A DNA stretch of 64,000 nt from Nelumbo lutea (Eukaryota > Streptophyta > Magnoliopsida > Proteales > Nelumbonaceae), in the NCBI GenBank assembly GCA_022828595.1, contig JAKGHH010000005.1, positions 67,637,655 through 67,701,654 on the forward strand, read 5' to 3'. The notes beneath the pieces were generated by a model. The model saw nothing but the letters and a program-made list of their open reading frames with translations. It ran no database searches and was not told the DNA's origin. A program made the position numbers and the translations under genes. Numbering within the stretch: the stretch's first letter is position 1; every line of letters starts with the position of its first letter. Positions 22,574-33,878 of this stretch are shown here, piece by piece.

Positions 22574-23784
22574 GGGTAAATTATAAAGACCCCCAGTCCT
22601 ATGGGGGTTGTGATAAATACCTCCTTGTTCTTTATTTTACAACAAATACTCCCTTGTACTATGACCCGAGACAAAAATCCCTTTCTGCTATCATATCTTT
22701 TAATCTCTATATTACCCTCAAACAAGAAAAACATTGTTCATCTTCCCCGTAGAAATCCAGAGTGCACTGCTTATGATACACTAATAGATCTCGAGGATAA
22801 AAGTCTAAGTGCACTGGTGTGAATGGCTGTAAGAACCACTCAGAATTTTGGCTCCAAATCTGGCGGAACCTCGAGATCTCTTTCTCTGTTCTCACTAACA
22901 ACCCTAAGAATCTCTTCTATCTTCCACTGCAAAGATTTGGATCAACGTGGCCGGTTGCAAAGATTTGCTTTGCTTAAGAGATTGTTATTTAATTGGGGAT
23001 GGGAGTGAGGTGAGAATCCTCCATGAACTTTGGCTACCTCATCCCGTAGAACTTCAACAAGTGGTGGAGTTAAACTCTCAAATCACAATGGACTCCCTCA
23101 TTAATGTTAGCTCAGGTATCTTTGACCCTCACACCATGACTATCAATCATATCAATGATTCCATTACAGTCTCAGACTGTTAGAGTTAGGGATCGACTTT
23201 ATGGACTCTAATTCCATCAGATTTGTTCGCGCCACTAGCCAGTTGTTAAGAGTTACATTAGCACTCCTGGCCCATTGTATCGATGGACTCCCCCACCTGG
23301 GAATTTTCTGAAAGTTAATGTAGATGGTGGTTATTCGAATGTGAAGTCAAGAGTGAGTGGATGTCGGCTATCGGTGATATTATCGCCCCACCATACTGAA
23401 TGTTGGCTACGAGAAAAACACTAGTCGGTGTCACCATTTTTCGTCTACGGTGATGTCAGCCTGGCGCTTGAAGAGAAAAACACCAAATCCGTGATAGCTT
23501 TGTATCACTTCTCACTAGGAAGGGTAAGAATAGAAAGAGAGAGAAGAGATAGAGAGAGAGATAAATTTGAAGAAATTTGAGATAATTGAGATTAATGCCG
23601 CTACTGTTAGTGTATCGTGAGGTGGGGAAGATGAATTTTCGTTCGAGGGTAATATAGGTATTGAAAAATATTACAACGGTTTTTTTTGGATAAAAAGCTA
23701 ACATAAGGGTCTTTGTCTCACGATTATAGTACAAGAGGGGTGTTTGTTGCAAAGCAAATTACAGGAGGTCTTTCTAATTTACCC
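22574..23784. mobile_element. TIR element (Mutator-like) carrying LINE sequence, 1211 bp
   Basis: The left end GGGTAAATTATAAAGACCCC and the reverse complement of the right end GGGTAAATTAGAAAGACCTC match closely. The repeats extend about 150 bp (AAATACCTCCTTGTTC versus AAACACCCCTCTTGTA; TACTATGACCCGAGACAAAA versus TATAATCGTGAGACAAAG). Flanks are TAATAATAA on both sides (22565-22573, 23785-23793), but this lies in a TAA microsatellite, so the duplication is suggestive only. The right end lies about 630 bp before the start codon of the gene at 24411. Confidence 0.65.
22840..23440 (+). pseudogene. LINE-derived fragment: zinc-finger RT tail and RNase H, broken
   Basis: Frame pieces read LIGDGSEVRILHELWLPHP, the plant LINE motif W.IGDGxxVxxWxDxWLP. 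About 300 bp later comes WTPPPGNFLKVNVDGGY, the start of the RNase H domain of plant LINEs (W.PPP.G.LKVNVDGS). Several stops and shifts separate them. The fragment lies inside the TIR element at 22574-23784, hence either captured by it or hit before the ends formed. Confidence 0.65.
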
Positions 23785-24410
23785 TAATAATAATAATAAC
23801 TCTTTTTCCGCCGCACGCTCTCTCTCTCCCCCGTATATTCGAGGAGAGCGAAGGTTCATTGGCGGGATGAGAATCACAAGCTTATGCCATAAAACTTCAA
23901 ATAAAAACCTCTGGTTGTTGATGTATATCCGAGCATCTCTCGGTGCAAATCACCGCGAAGGTTTCCAGGTAACAAACCCTTTTTGTTTGTTTACATAGCG
24001 CTTTACAATTGCCACATCTTTCTCAGAATCTTCAGCATGAAATTCTTTGCCCGTTTTCTTCTTTCGTCCTTCTTATTTGAGGTCTCTGTTCGTAGTTGTT
24101 GGCTCAGATTCCATTCAGATATTGAAAAGTTTTGAATTAATGGCTTCAGCTGCTTGGAGGTTCTTCGCCTAGGATGACTTTTTGGGTTTTGCAATTCCAT
24201 GAGGGCAATCTTCACGACCAGGTTTCAGTTCTATGTGGTCATAAGTCATAACTACAAACGATAGACAATATATCATGTCTGCTTGGGCTTCGATTCTAGG
24301 GTTTCTTTGTATTTGACTGGAGTTGAACTACAAGGCTCTGAAACTTTTTTTTTTTCCCTTCTCTGAAAGACTACCCTGCTCTGTTTATATCGTTTGGTGG
24401 TGCAAAAGCC

Positions 24411-27400
24411 ATGCCTCCGACGCTTACAGCGGTTGCTTTAGATAGGTTGTTAGAACACGGAGCTCCAAAATCTATTCCCAAACCACTCAATACGAAGCCG
24501 GACAGTCGAACAGAAAAGAGAACACACCTGCCACAGATATCGCCAACGCTCTATGCCACTCCTGTACCAACTCCTCTTCCCGATTCCCCTTCATCCTTCC
24601 CTCCCTCCCCGTATATTGTTAATCACAAAAGACGCGGGCCTCGACTTCTAAAGAGCTTTGTCCAGGATGATGTCTCATTGCAACAGCAAGGTACAGAGGA
24701 AATGAAGGTTGACGCAAACGGGGATAATATGGATATCGAGGTTGTAGAAACAACTTCAGCCAAGGAGGTTGTTGTGAATGGCTTCCGTGACGGGGAGCCA
24801 GGAAACAGAAATCTCAATGATGGGTTGGGTGTGACTGAATCAAAGCTGGGCGCAACTGTTGATGGGAGAGATGAGTGTGAAGATTTCTTTGATCCTCAGG
24901 AATCGATAAGTTTCACTAGCAATATTGATGAAGAGGACACCAGGGGCACCGAACGTCCTTTGAAGCTCACTACACCAATGGGCGAGTTTTATGACGCTTG
25001 GGATGGTAATTATTCTCTCTTCCCTTGTTTCTATTGTATTTCATCCTCATTATCTCGTACCAAGGGGAAAAAATGAAAGAGAAAAGGTTCTCATATCTGC
25101 ATGGCAGTATTTGAAGAACCGGAATACTACTTGCCTTTGTCATACAGGTCCCTGTCGTAAACATTAACAACAATTGGTAAGAATGGACGGACTTGTTTAT
25201 TTTGGTTATACTTTCTAATTTAAACTTCATATTTTTCATTATTTTTCCCAGGCAAGTCAAAGTAACATGTATTAGATGGTTGGATTCAACTAGTTAGATC
25301 AAGGCAAAGTTGCACAATCTTTATGGTGGTAGTGGCACCCATTTATAAATGGGGCCTGATCAATGACTTGTATGATTACAGTCCACTGGTTAGGGTGCTG
25401 AGCTGAAAAAGATTTAGTTCTACTTGGATTCCTTTTGGAGCCTAGTTAAGGTTCAGTAATTTGATGTTCATCAAGACAAGTTTGACAGAAGTTGCATATA
25501 GTTTTATTTTATGATATTATCGTTATTATATATATATATATATATGTTTTTATAAAGGGGAACTGGGAACATTCTCTTGGAGAGTTTGTTGAAGGCCACT
25601 ACCCCTATCTGACTTGTGACTTTGCTGGAAACATGCTCTGTATTGGGATCTTGGCTATCTTATAAGTCTTGGTTCTGAGGCTTCTTCTACCCCTTTCTGA
25701 TTTGGACTCTATGCTGGAAGCACTCTATATTGGCTGCCATAGAAGTCTTGGTGCCTCACTTTCTTGTTTGGGTGGAGGTAGTGCCACCTGAACAGTAACT
25801 ATTGTGCATATGTCATGATAAGGACATTCTGTGGATGCTTCATTTTTAAAACTATGGTAGATGAGTGCATTTATATTGATGCCATACAATTAGCTAGTTG
25901 ATTTTTTATCTTCTCTATCTTCTTTTCTCTGTATTAAATTGAGTTCTCAGTATTATTTCTAGAGCCTTGCATAGCATAGTGACTTTTTTAAGGTTTTAAT
26001 AATTATTTTTTCCAATCATGAATTGAAATTGGTTTGTTGATCTGAATTTGATGATTGTGGAGTACTTTGTCTAATTCATAAGATGTATTCCTTCAATATC
26101 TCTGTGTAGCATATTGATTATTTTAGGGTTTCAAAGTAATTCTCTTACATCCATGAGTTAAACTTAACCTAAGTCTTGATTAGCATAACCTGATGATTCT
26201 CAAGCATTTAGTTTAATTTAACACTTAAAGATTGATCACCAATCACAAAGATTGGTTATGCATTTCAGTTTTTGGAAAATTGCCTTTTACTGTTACTTCA
26301 TAATTACAAAATAGGCAGGCTAACTCAATTTCTTATTTGGTATAGAGCTCTCTAGTGAAGGTGGTAGGCAGTCATCTCTTTCTGACATTGAAGCTGAACT
26401 TCGTGATACAAGATTGAACTTGTTATCAGAGATTGAAAAGCGGAAGCAAGCAGAAGAAGCCCTCAGTAACATGCAAAGGCAATGGCAAAGGATAGGGCAA
26501 CATTTATCCCTTGTGGGGTTGACACTGCCAACAGCTTCAAGCAGTGCTGTTGAAGGTGAGAATTCAGATTTTGATCTGGGAGAAGATCTGTGCCAACAGA
26601 TCTGTGTTGCACGGTTTGTATCCCAATCCATTGGGAGAGGATCTGCAAAGGCTGAGGCTGAGGAAAAAATGGAATCTCAGATTGAGTTGAAGAACTTTGA
26701 GATAGCTCGATTATGGGACAGGCTACATTATTATGAAGCTGTAAATCACGAGATGTCTCAAAGGAACCAAGAAGCTATTGGTAAGATTTCTTGACTTCTT
26801 TCTTTTCTCCTGCATTGGTTAATCCTGAATTCCTGATATTTGTACTTCAACTTAATAGTAAAAGATGGGCCTGATTGTCCATTTTTTTCAACTTTTTTGC
26901 TTCCTTTTTCCTCCTTTCCCTGAACTCGACCAAATACCATCCATGCATGCTATGTTTTCTTTGATACAGAATTTTCATTATTTGGTTTCACATTCATATC
27001 ATAATGCAGAAAGATACGCTATTTATTTATTTTTCTTTCATGCTACTGTAAGCTTTTTATTCATAATCACCATCATCTGCCTTGTCCCACCATAGTGGAT
27101 TGGCAATAGGAGTACTTTTATTTGTGCATTCTGTTCTTTCTAAGGTCATATGTCATATCTCTTACTACATAATTAGGAAACAAATTTTTTCTCTCTACCT
27201 GAACCAAGTATTCGTTAAATAATTTATTTATTTATTTATTTATTCCAAGTGTTTCTTTTTCCCATGAACATGGTGGAGTGGACTGGATACAGACATAACC
27301 TTTGGCTTTGGTTTTTCTCATACTTGTCATCCCAAGATTTTATTATTTTACCATGCAGTGGTCCATAGCTTAAAGAAGCATTGCAATTTGCAAAAGATAA

Positions 27401-28053
27401 ATTTGTTGATATTTATGAATCTGCTTACTCCCAGCTGAATTTCATTAAATAGCTATTATGTACTCATCTAGACACCTACCTGGTTTGGTTGGACTAATTA
27501 TGGACCACAAATGGGATTAATCTAGTTCACATTTATATTGAGTTTTTCTTGGATGTTGTTTTCCAGAATCATTTATTTAATGCATTGAGTTTTTATATTT
27601 ATGAAACTTTGAGTTGATTTTTTTTACAATTATCTGTCAAGAGTAATGAAGTCAATCTACTAAGGCAAGCGATCTGAAAATAATCCAAGCTTGTGCTCAG
27701 CATAACAAAATTAATAAAAAAGGCATGTTGGTTCTATGTTGAATCTACCCCAAAACCAGGTAAATATGCTTGTATGAAGGTAGGGACTACAGACTTTATC
27801 TTTTGCTTATTTATATAAAAGTAAAACTTTGTTATTGATAGTTTGACCTTTCTCTTCTTTTGTAAATGAAGAAATGGTTCGGCAGCGTAGGCAAAGGAGA
27901 AAAAGAAGGTGGAGGTGGATTTGGAGTTCAGTTGGAATAACCATTAGTGTTGGTGCTGCAGCTCTAGCATGGTCTTGTGTCCCTGCATCAAGAGGGTCAT
28001 CTATTGCCAATCGTTCTGATGCTCCTGGTTGTGATGATGCAGCAAAATTATGA
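24411..28053 (+). CDS. Coiled-coil protein with C-terminal membrane anchor, family not recognised (3 exons, 403 aa)
   Basis: Exons are 24411-25005, 26346-26780 and 27872-28053; both introns are GT-AG at phase 1, and the joined frame is 1212 bp with stop. Residues 1-198 are polar, with a Pro/Ser segment (PTPLPDSPSSFPPSPY, near residue 50-65) and an acidic part containing FFDPQESIS. Residues about 203-245 (SDIEAELRDTRLNLLSEIEK, QAEEALSNMQRQWQ) and about 295-345 look like coiled coils. Then RQRRQRRKRRWRW (347-359) is followed by a hydrophobic stretch WSSVGITISVGAAALAWSCV (361-380) and a 23-residue tail. The layout predicts a tail-anchored protein; the basic block could direct it to the ER or nuclear envelope (inference). 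I cannot name a homologue. No signal peptide. A coiled-coil scaffold role is the modest guess. The start is the first Met in the open frame. Confidence 0.82.
25538..25565. repeat. TA microsatellite in intron 1 of the coiled-coil protein gene
   Basis: A short run of TA dinucleotides (TATATATATATATATA) lies in the 1.34 kb intron 1. The rest of this intron shows no further repeat. Confidence 0.7.
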
Positions 28054-29719
28054 GTTTTTGCTCAACAATGGTACCCATGTCATAGAGATGCAAGAAAGGG
28101 CAGATGAAGGGTCAAATAGCCACCTTTGGGGTACTATAAGTCATTTTTTCTTTTACCACCCCCTCTGCAATGGCAGGCTGTGTAGAATAGATGGAAATAA
28201 ATTGTATAAGCATTAACGTCATCTTTTTCTGCCTCCTGACGGGGTAATTCACCATAATGTAGGAATTTGGTATATTCCTTGTAAGTTGTATCTACTTCAA
28301 ATTTCGGGTTGGTTGTTATGTGCCATACTGCTATCGTCTAATTTTTTTCATCACTCATCAGTCATCATTGTCATCATCCTACGCTCCAAGGAAATGCATG
28401 TCCAACACTATAAACATGTGGGACGCGACTTTATAAATATTTGCTAATTAAACCCATGGTTTTCCACCAAAGAAAAAAAAAAAAAAAATGAAACCCATGG
28501 TGCTCCATAGGACTTCTGACTCGGCCACGAAATTGCAAATTTGGAAGTCCATTCCAGATAAGTTAAATGCATCTTGGATAGTTATGGAATTTTTGGCTTG
28601 TAATCTTTTTGAGTTTTAATCTCTGGTTACCCAGGAATGCTTTTGTGGTTGATCTAGTAGTGTTTTTATGACCTGCGACATTTTGTTTCTTCCACGTTTT
28701 AATGGACCTTGTCCTGTCTGAAATCTTTGAATCATTGAATCCTCTGATTCCTACATGTCAGGTAAGACATGTTCTGTATCCCAGCCTTTAGGTTGTAGTT
28801 CTCTACTTCTCTCCATCTTTATTATCACGTAACCGAGTTACAGCTGTGGTTGCATATGATGGTGCTCTTTTGTTGCATGAGGTTAAGACATACGAGTTCA
28901 AAACGCTGTTAGTGCATTTGCCGGTTTGCCTATATTGCTCTTCCATGCCGAAGGACTAGGTAGGTCAATGAACTGTTAGTGGAGATTGGTCAAATACATG
29001 GTTACCCTGGTTTGCAGGATGTGCAAAGTGCAAACGTGCAGGTTCTGATACCGCTAAATTGCAGTCTCTTGATATTGGTCTAGGTTTTCCATTCTGGTAC
29101 TGTAGTCTAAGGTTGTCTTCCCCTTCAATTAGGGCAGTAAATATGAACAGAGGAAGAGACTAATGTCTGACTCTTTACTGAAAATGCAAAATACAGACTT
29201 TGCTTATAAAAATAAGATAATATTATCGGATTGGGATCAAAATCAAATTTGAATTGTTGTGGATCAGAGGTGGTATACACTTGAACTGCTATTGTATGTT
29301 TGAGTCTGGAGAAAGTACTAAGATCCATCGTTCGTTTCTACATTTGTTCTGTTATTAGCTTATTATCATTAGGAGCTTGGGATACGTGTGCCGTGTGCGG
29401 TTGGTTGGGTTGTCTCCTCTTGCATGGATATTTTTTCTTGTATGTCCATCTGCAAGTGACTGGGCAATACAGGTTAAGCCACTTGGTGCCCACTGGCAAA
29501 GAGATAGACCCCAAGTATACAGGTCTCCCCAGAAATAAAATAATTCATACGTGTGTTTGATACCAGATTACCAGTGGGGGCAATCTTTAATTATATTTGC
29601 TCAATTGCACGTCTCTCTCATTTATTCCCTATAAAGATATAACCCTTAAAAAGAGTCCAGCCTTCTATCAATGCATGCAGCATGCTACGCTTACAAGTTA
29701 CAATGGACCTTATTGGAAG
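28054..29719. other. 3' flank and intergenic DNA, no gene
   Basis: This contains the probable 3' UTR of the gene ending at 28053 and low-complexity sequence. The short frames present lack motifs. The block CTTCTATCAATGCATGCAGCA (about 29662-29682) recurs at 30452 on the other side of the hAT element. Confidence 0.5.
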
Positions 29720-30394
29720 TATAGTGGGCTGTGTCGGGCTGGCACATGCCCGCGGGTGGCCCGTACAAACTGCATGGCACGGCCTGTAGGCCGTCACAGG
29801 TCATGCCACCAAAAAATTGGGGGTCAGCCCTACACGGCTCATGGCCCAAGCCTATACAGGCCTGTGCCATATCGTGTTATGCTGCGGGTTGGGTTGGCGC
29901 GTGGGTTAATCCTGGGCTCAAGTTGGGCCATAGATCGGGTCAAAACTATTTTTGTCTATTTAATTGAATTTTTTTTAAATTTTAATTTTATATGAATTTT
30001 AATGTATACAATTACTTATATATAATAATTAAATAAATTAGTATAATAAAATTAAAAACAATTGTTCATATACTATATATTATTATACAATTATAATTTA
30101 TATAATATATAATATATTACATATTATATATTATATATATAAATATATAAAATATATATAGATAAAAAAATATATAAATAGTATATATGGGCCATGCCAG
30201 GCCAGGCTGCGAGTGGCACGGCCTATTTGGTCATGCCATGCCAATCTGGCCCACAGACCTAAAACCTTAGGTCCAATACGACAAAGACCATCATACCGGG
30301 CCTGGCACGATCCACATGCCATCATGTCGAGTTGGTCCAAAATTGCGCCAAACAGTGCCGGGCCATAAGTGGCACGGCCCAATTTACACCTCTA
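29720..30394. mobile_element. hAT-type non-autonomous element, 675 bp
   Basis: A perfect 8 bp ATTGGAAG lies at 29712-29719 and 30395-30402, the hAT signature length. The ends are G+C-rich (left GTGGGCTGTGTCGGGCTGGC; right, other strand, TAGAGGTGTAAATTGGGCCG) around an AT core of TATATAAT words. The left end is more worn than the right. No transposase frame exists. A structural relative is at 59334-59990. Confidence 0.75.
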
Positions 30395-31074
30395 ATTGGA
30401 AGGAAGTTGAAAAGATCGTATAATAGTCCTAGCGGTTGGGATCAACTCCGGCCTTCTATCAATGCTTGCAGCATGTTACGCTTGGGATCAACTCCCGCCT
30501 GCACCTGGTTTGGGGGATGGTCTACTCCCCTTGTAGCCCTTCAAAAGAAATATAAAAAAAGTTCTAAAGGTGGATTTATAGTCCTGCGATTACATGAATA
30601 TAGTGGTTTAGAATCTACTAAACCCATTTTAAGGTCTGATTTGACAAACCAAGGATTAGCTGTGAGATGGGCTTGTGTAATCAATAATAAGGCCCCACGT
30701 CCTCATTGTGTATGCCCCACAACCATTCAATCTCCCACTTCTCTGGATGTATCATCATCGTTACACAGCCATCAAGGTCAGCTTGATAACGGGAGAACGA
30801 CGGTTCAGCTTAACGTCAGAATTTTTAGGCCTAAAGTATAGTAGGGGTGGTTGCCAATTTGGAATTGATGTCAATGCACAGGCAATTGTGTGTAGAATGG
30901 GTTTTTTTTTGACATTTTGAATGTTTATAACTCTGCAGTGGAAATCGGAAATTTGCATTGGGCCTGTCCGTATTTTTCTGTCATATAAAACCATTTAAGT
31001 TTGTGTCAGCATTTGGTTTATTTTTTCTATCAAATAAAAAAGCATTCGGTTTATTTTGGTTAAAAACAGAATTT
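30395..31074. other. Intergenic DNA, no gene
   Basis: A 30 bp block duplicated from the other side of the hAT element begins at 30452. The phrase TTGGGATCAACTCC occurs twice (30437 and 30482). The frame 30332-30841 has no motif and is not called. Confidence 0.45.
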
Positions 31075-31627
31075 GGGCTCCGTTTGGTTTGTGAGAATAG
31101 GATCTGGAATTGAAACCGGAATGGGCTATTCTGATTACAACTGTTTGGTTGGGCGGGATCAATGTTCAAATTGTCGATATGTATTGGCCCGTATTGACTG
31201 ATACATATCATGTCGATGGCTTACCAATACGCCCCTCCAGGGGTTGTATCGGGTCAACCACTGGTTTAGAGGGTAGCCGGGCATTAAACCGACCCCTTTG
31301 AACCGATTTCGAAAAATAAATAAAACTTAAAAAAAATGTACAGACATAGGCTGATACACCATCCCGGGTTGATATTTAGAACCTTGGGTGGAATTGGAAT
31401 CTCATTCTCATTCCTGCTGGAATGGCATTCCACCATTTAAGGGAATGGTCATTCCCTGCCCCTCCCTTGGGAATGAAATCTTATTCCTACTTGTTTAAAT
31501 TCCCATTCCCATTCCCAATCATGTCTAAACCAAACAGACTATGGGAATGGATCATTCTGATTTCGACTCCGAAGGATTTTGATTTTGATTCGGATTCCAA
31601 TTATGACTATAAACCAAATGGACCCTC
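31075..31627. mobile_element. MITE with GGGtCCgTTTGGTTT ends, interrupted
   Basis: The left end GGGCTCCGTTTGGTTTGTGA and the reverse complement of the right end GAGGGTCCATTTGGTTTATA pair; inner matches include GGAATTGAAACC versus GGAATCCGAATC. The centre is rich in GGAATG/CATTCC. A family T copy (31160-31386) splits it. A partial relative (GGGTCCATTTGGTTCACTGG) lies at 34194. Confidence 0.5.
31160..31386. mobile_element. MITE, family T copy 2 (227 bp, inverted)
   Basis: Its right end on the other strand is CAAGGTTCTAAATATCAACC and its left end CAATGTTCAAATTGTCGATA, matching the 4403-5587 copy. Flanks GGCGGGAT (31152-31159) and GGTGGAAT (31387-31394) agree at 6 of 8. It is inserted in the MITE at 31075-31627. 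Confidence 0.6.
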
Positions 31628-31871
31628 AAATTGAATTAAGGCAATGCCAAAATAACAAAACTGAATTTTATTTTGTATATATTAGTCAAGCCCTGTTGCA
31701 CGGGTGTTGTTGGAAGAAATTGTGGCAGGAGCCTTATAACAATGTCAATTCGGCCAAGTGGTACCAAGTCCTATCCAAATTATTTTTGGGTTATGTGTTG
31801 CTAGATAAATTTGTATTATTTTTTATTATTTATCTTAATTTTTACTATTTTATTATATTATATTAATTTTA

Positions 31872-33062
31872 GGGAAAATTCTCGATCAATTTTGGCTTGA
31901 GTGACAATTTATTCCCCAAACCTTAAAATGCGACAGTCCAGTACCTGAACTTTTGAAATGTGACAATCTAGTACCTGCTGTTAATGGCTCGTCGGTTATG
32001 TATATCATGTGACCTCATGTGCGATTTGAGACTTTAGAATATATTAAAATTACCCTTGAAAATAAAACACACTGTTCATCCTCTTCATCTCTGTTCATAA
32101 TTGAGGGAAGGGGAGAAAACGAGAGGGAGAGAGATTAAAATCATAAACTGTGGCGAGCAGAAGAAATATTGAGACTGAAAATAAAATTACTATTATGTAT
32201 GCACCATTCAGATCGCAAAAAACAAATTACAGTAACGAGAAATAGAGATAGACAGCCCCCTCCATATGCAATTGAGATTGTGGTGGGGAGATGGTGTAAG
32301 AATAAGAAAAAATGAAATGCAAACGCCATGGAAAAGGGGGTGCGTGAAACATTTGATGTAATACGCTAACCAGCAGCGCCATGTACTGCTCAAGCAGCTC
32401 CGCCACAATCGCCACTAATATCATCTTCCTTTTAGTTTTTACTTCTTCAGCCTAGCTACAGTGCAAACGCCTTACCAGATTTCAGGTTACTTAAACATCT
32501 TCTTCTTAGCTTTTAGCGTTAAATTCTTTTCTCTTCTCACTTCTCTGCCACTTCATCATCTCTCATGTTCAGAGACCACTCTTATCCTCCAAAAAGCTGA
32601 AAAAAGCTTTCTTTTCCCATATGCATTTTGGATATTAATGAGTTTTCTCTGTTCTTGATTCAGGGTTATTGTTGTGATCCAAGCCATAACAAAAGAAAAG
32701 TCTTGCTTTCTCATTTTTGTGTTATGGAAGAAGTGTGTTCTTTAGCTATAACCCATAGAAAAGATCCAGAAAGAGGAGCTTTTTCATTTGGGTACTAAAG
32801 AGTAATGTGTTTTCTCTATTCGAATCCATATCAAAGTTCAAAAATTTGAATTTGATGGTTGGTTCTGATTTTAACATATGGTTGATAAAGAAAATTAGAT
32901 GACACTTGAAGAGCATTTGTGTCTTTTTGCATGCCACTTAATAGCCAGTTAACGGTTAGGTGCTAGATTGTCGCATTTTTAAAGTTTGGATACTGGGTTG
33001 TCGCATTTTAAAGTTCGGGGACCAAATTGTCACTCAAGCCAAAGTACAAGGTATTGATCATA
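31872..33062. mobile_element. Mutator-like element, family A copy 3, with about 850 bp interior
   Basis: The left arm runs GGGAAAATTCTCGATCAATT, TTGGCTTGAGTGACAATTT, then CTTAAAATGCGACAGTCCAG. The right arm, inverted, has TGTACTTTGGCTTGAGTGAC, then TTTAAAATGCGACAACCCAG. The outermost ~15 bp of the right end is worn, so no target duplication was found (left candidate TTAATTTTA). The interior (about 32060-32870) is unlike copies 1 and 2, with GA-rich and CT-rich parts; it may be captured DNA. No family was recognised in it. Confidence 0.65.
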
Positions 33063-33847
33063 AGAATATGATCACTAATAAGTGTTTGTTTTTCCATCTA
33101 AAGACAATAACATGATCACCTAAATTTAGTAGAAAATGTTCAAGTGCATGGGCCCATGATTGTTTATTCCAAAAGTACCTGTAACACTTCACACAAAAAA
33201 ACAAAATTGACCAAATATAGCCAAATAGAGTGGTTTCTTGTGTCTTATTAGAGGCAAAAATGATATTTTTAATTTTATTTTCTTTTGATTAAGTTTATTC
33301 AAATGGACATTAGGGTCAAAACTGTCATTTTTCATTGTCATCTAATGAAAGGTTGACTAAGTAAACTCCTTGCAAACTATAGGGGGTGTTTTCACAAAAG
33401 ATAAGTTATATGATAGGTTTTAGTAAATCCATGAAACTATAGAGGGTGTTTTAGTAGATGACCATAGATTTTGTAATGGCAATATTAAAATATTATTTAT
33501 AATTATAATAAAATTTTAATTAACTACTAAGTTTTATTACTTTGTGTTTATTATTTATCTTGTTGCATGATCTATTTTTCTCTTATTAGTATTTTAGATA
33601 AATTTTTATTGATCTTATTTCAATATTTAAGTTTTAATTTAAATAGTTTTTAGAAAAACAGTTTTAACCTAAACATTAATATTTTGATACATTAATGAAA
33701 AGTTAAATGCATGTATTTAAAAGGTGGAGAGAGATAGAGATAGAAATAGAGAGATAAGGAGGGAAAGAGATGTTAAAATTAGATGGTTTATGAGCGTGTG
33801 ACATAGATTAAGAGACACTTTAGGTGGGGAAGATAGGGAACATGAAT

Positions 33848-33878
<31 letters not shown>

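Noticed and set aside
30332..30841. 169-codon plus-strand frame
   Set aside because: It starts inside the hAT element, crosses the duplicated block and has no recognisable domain.
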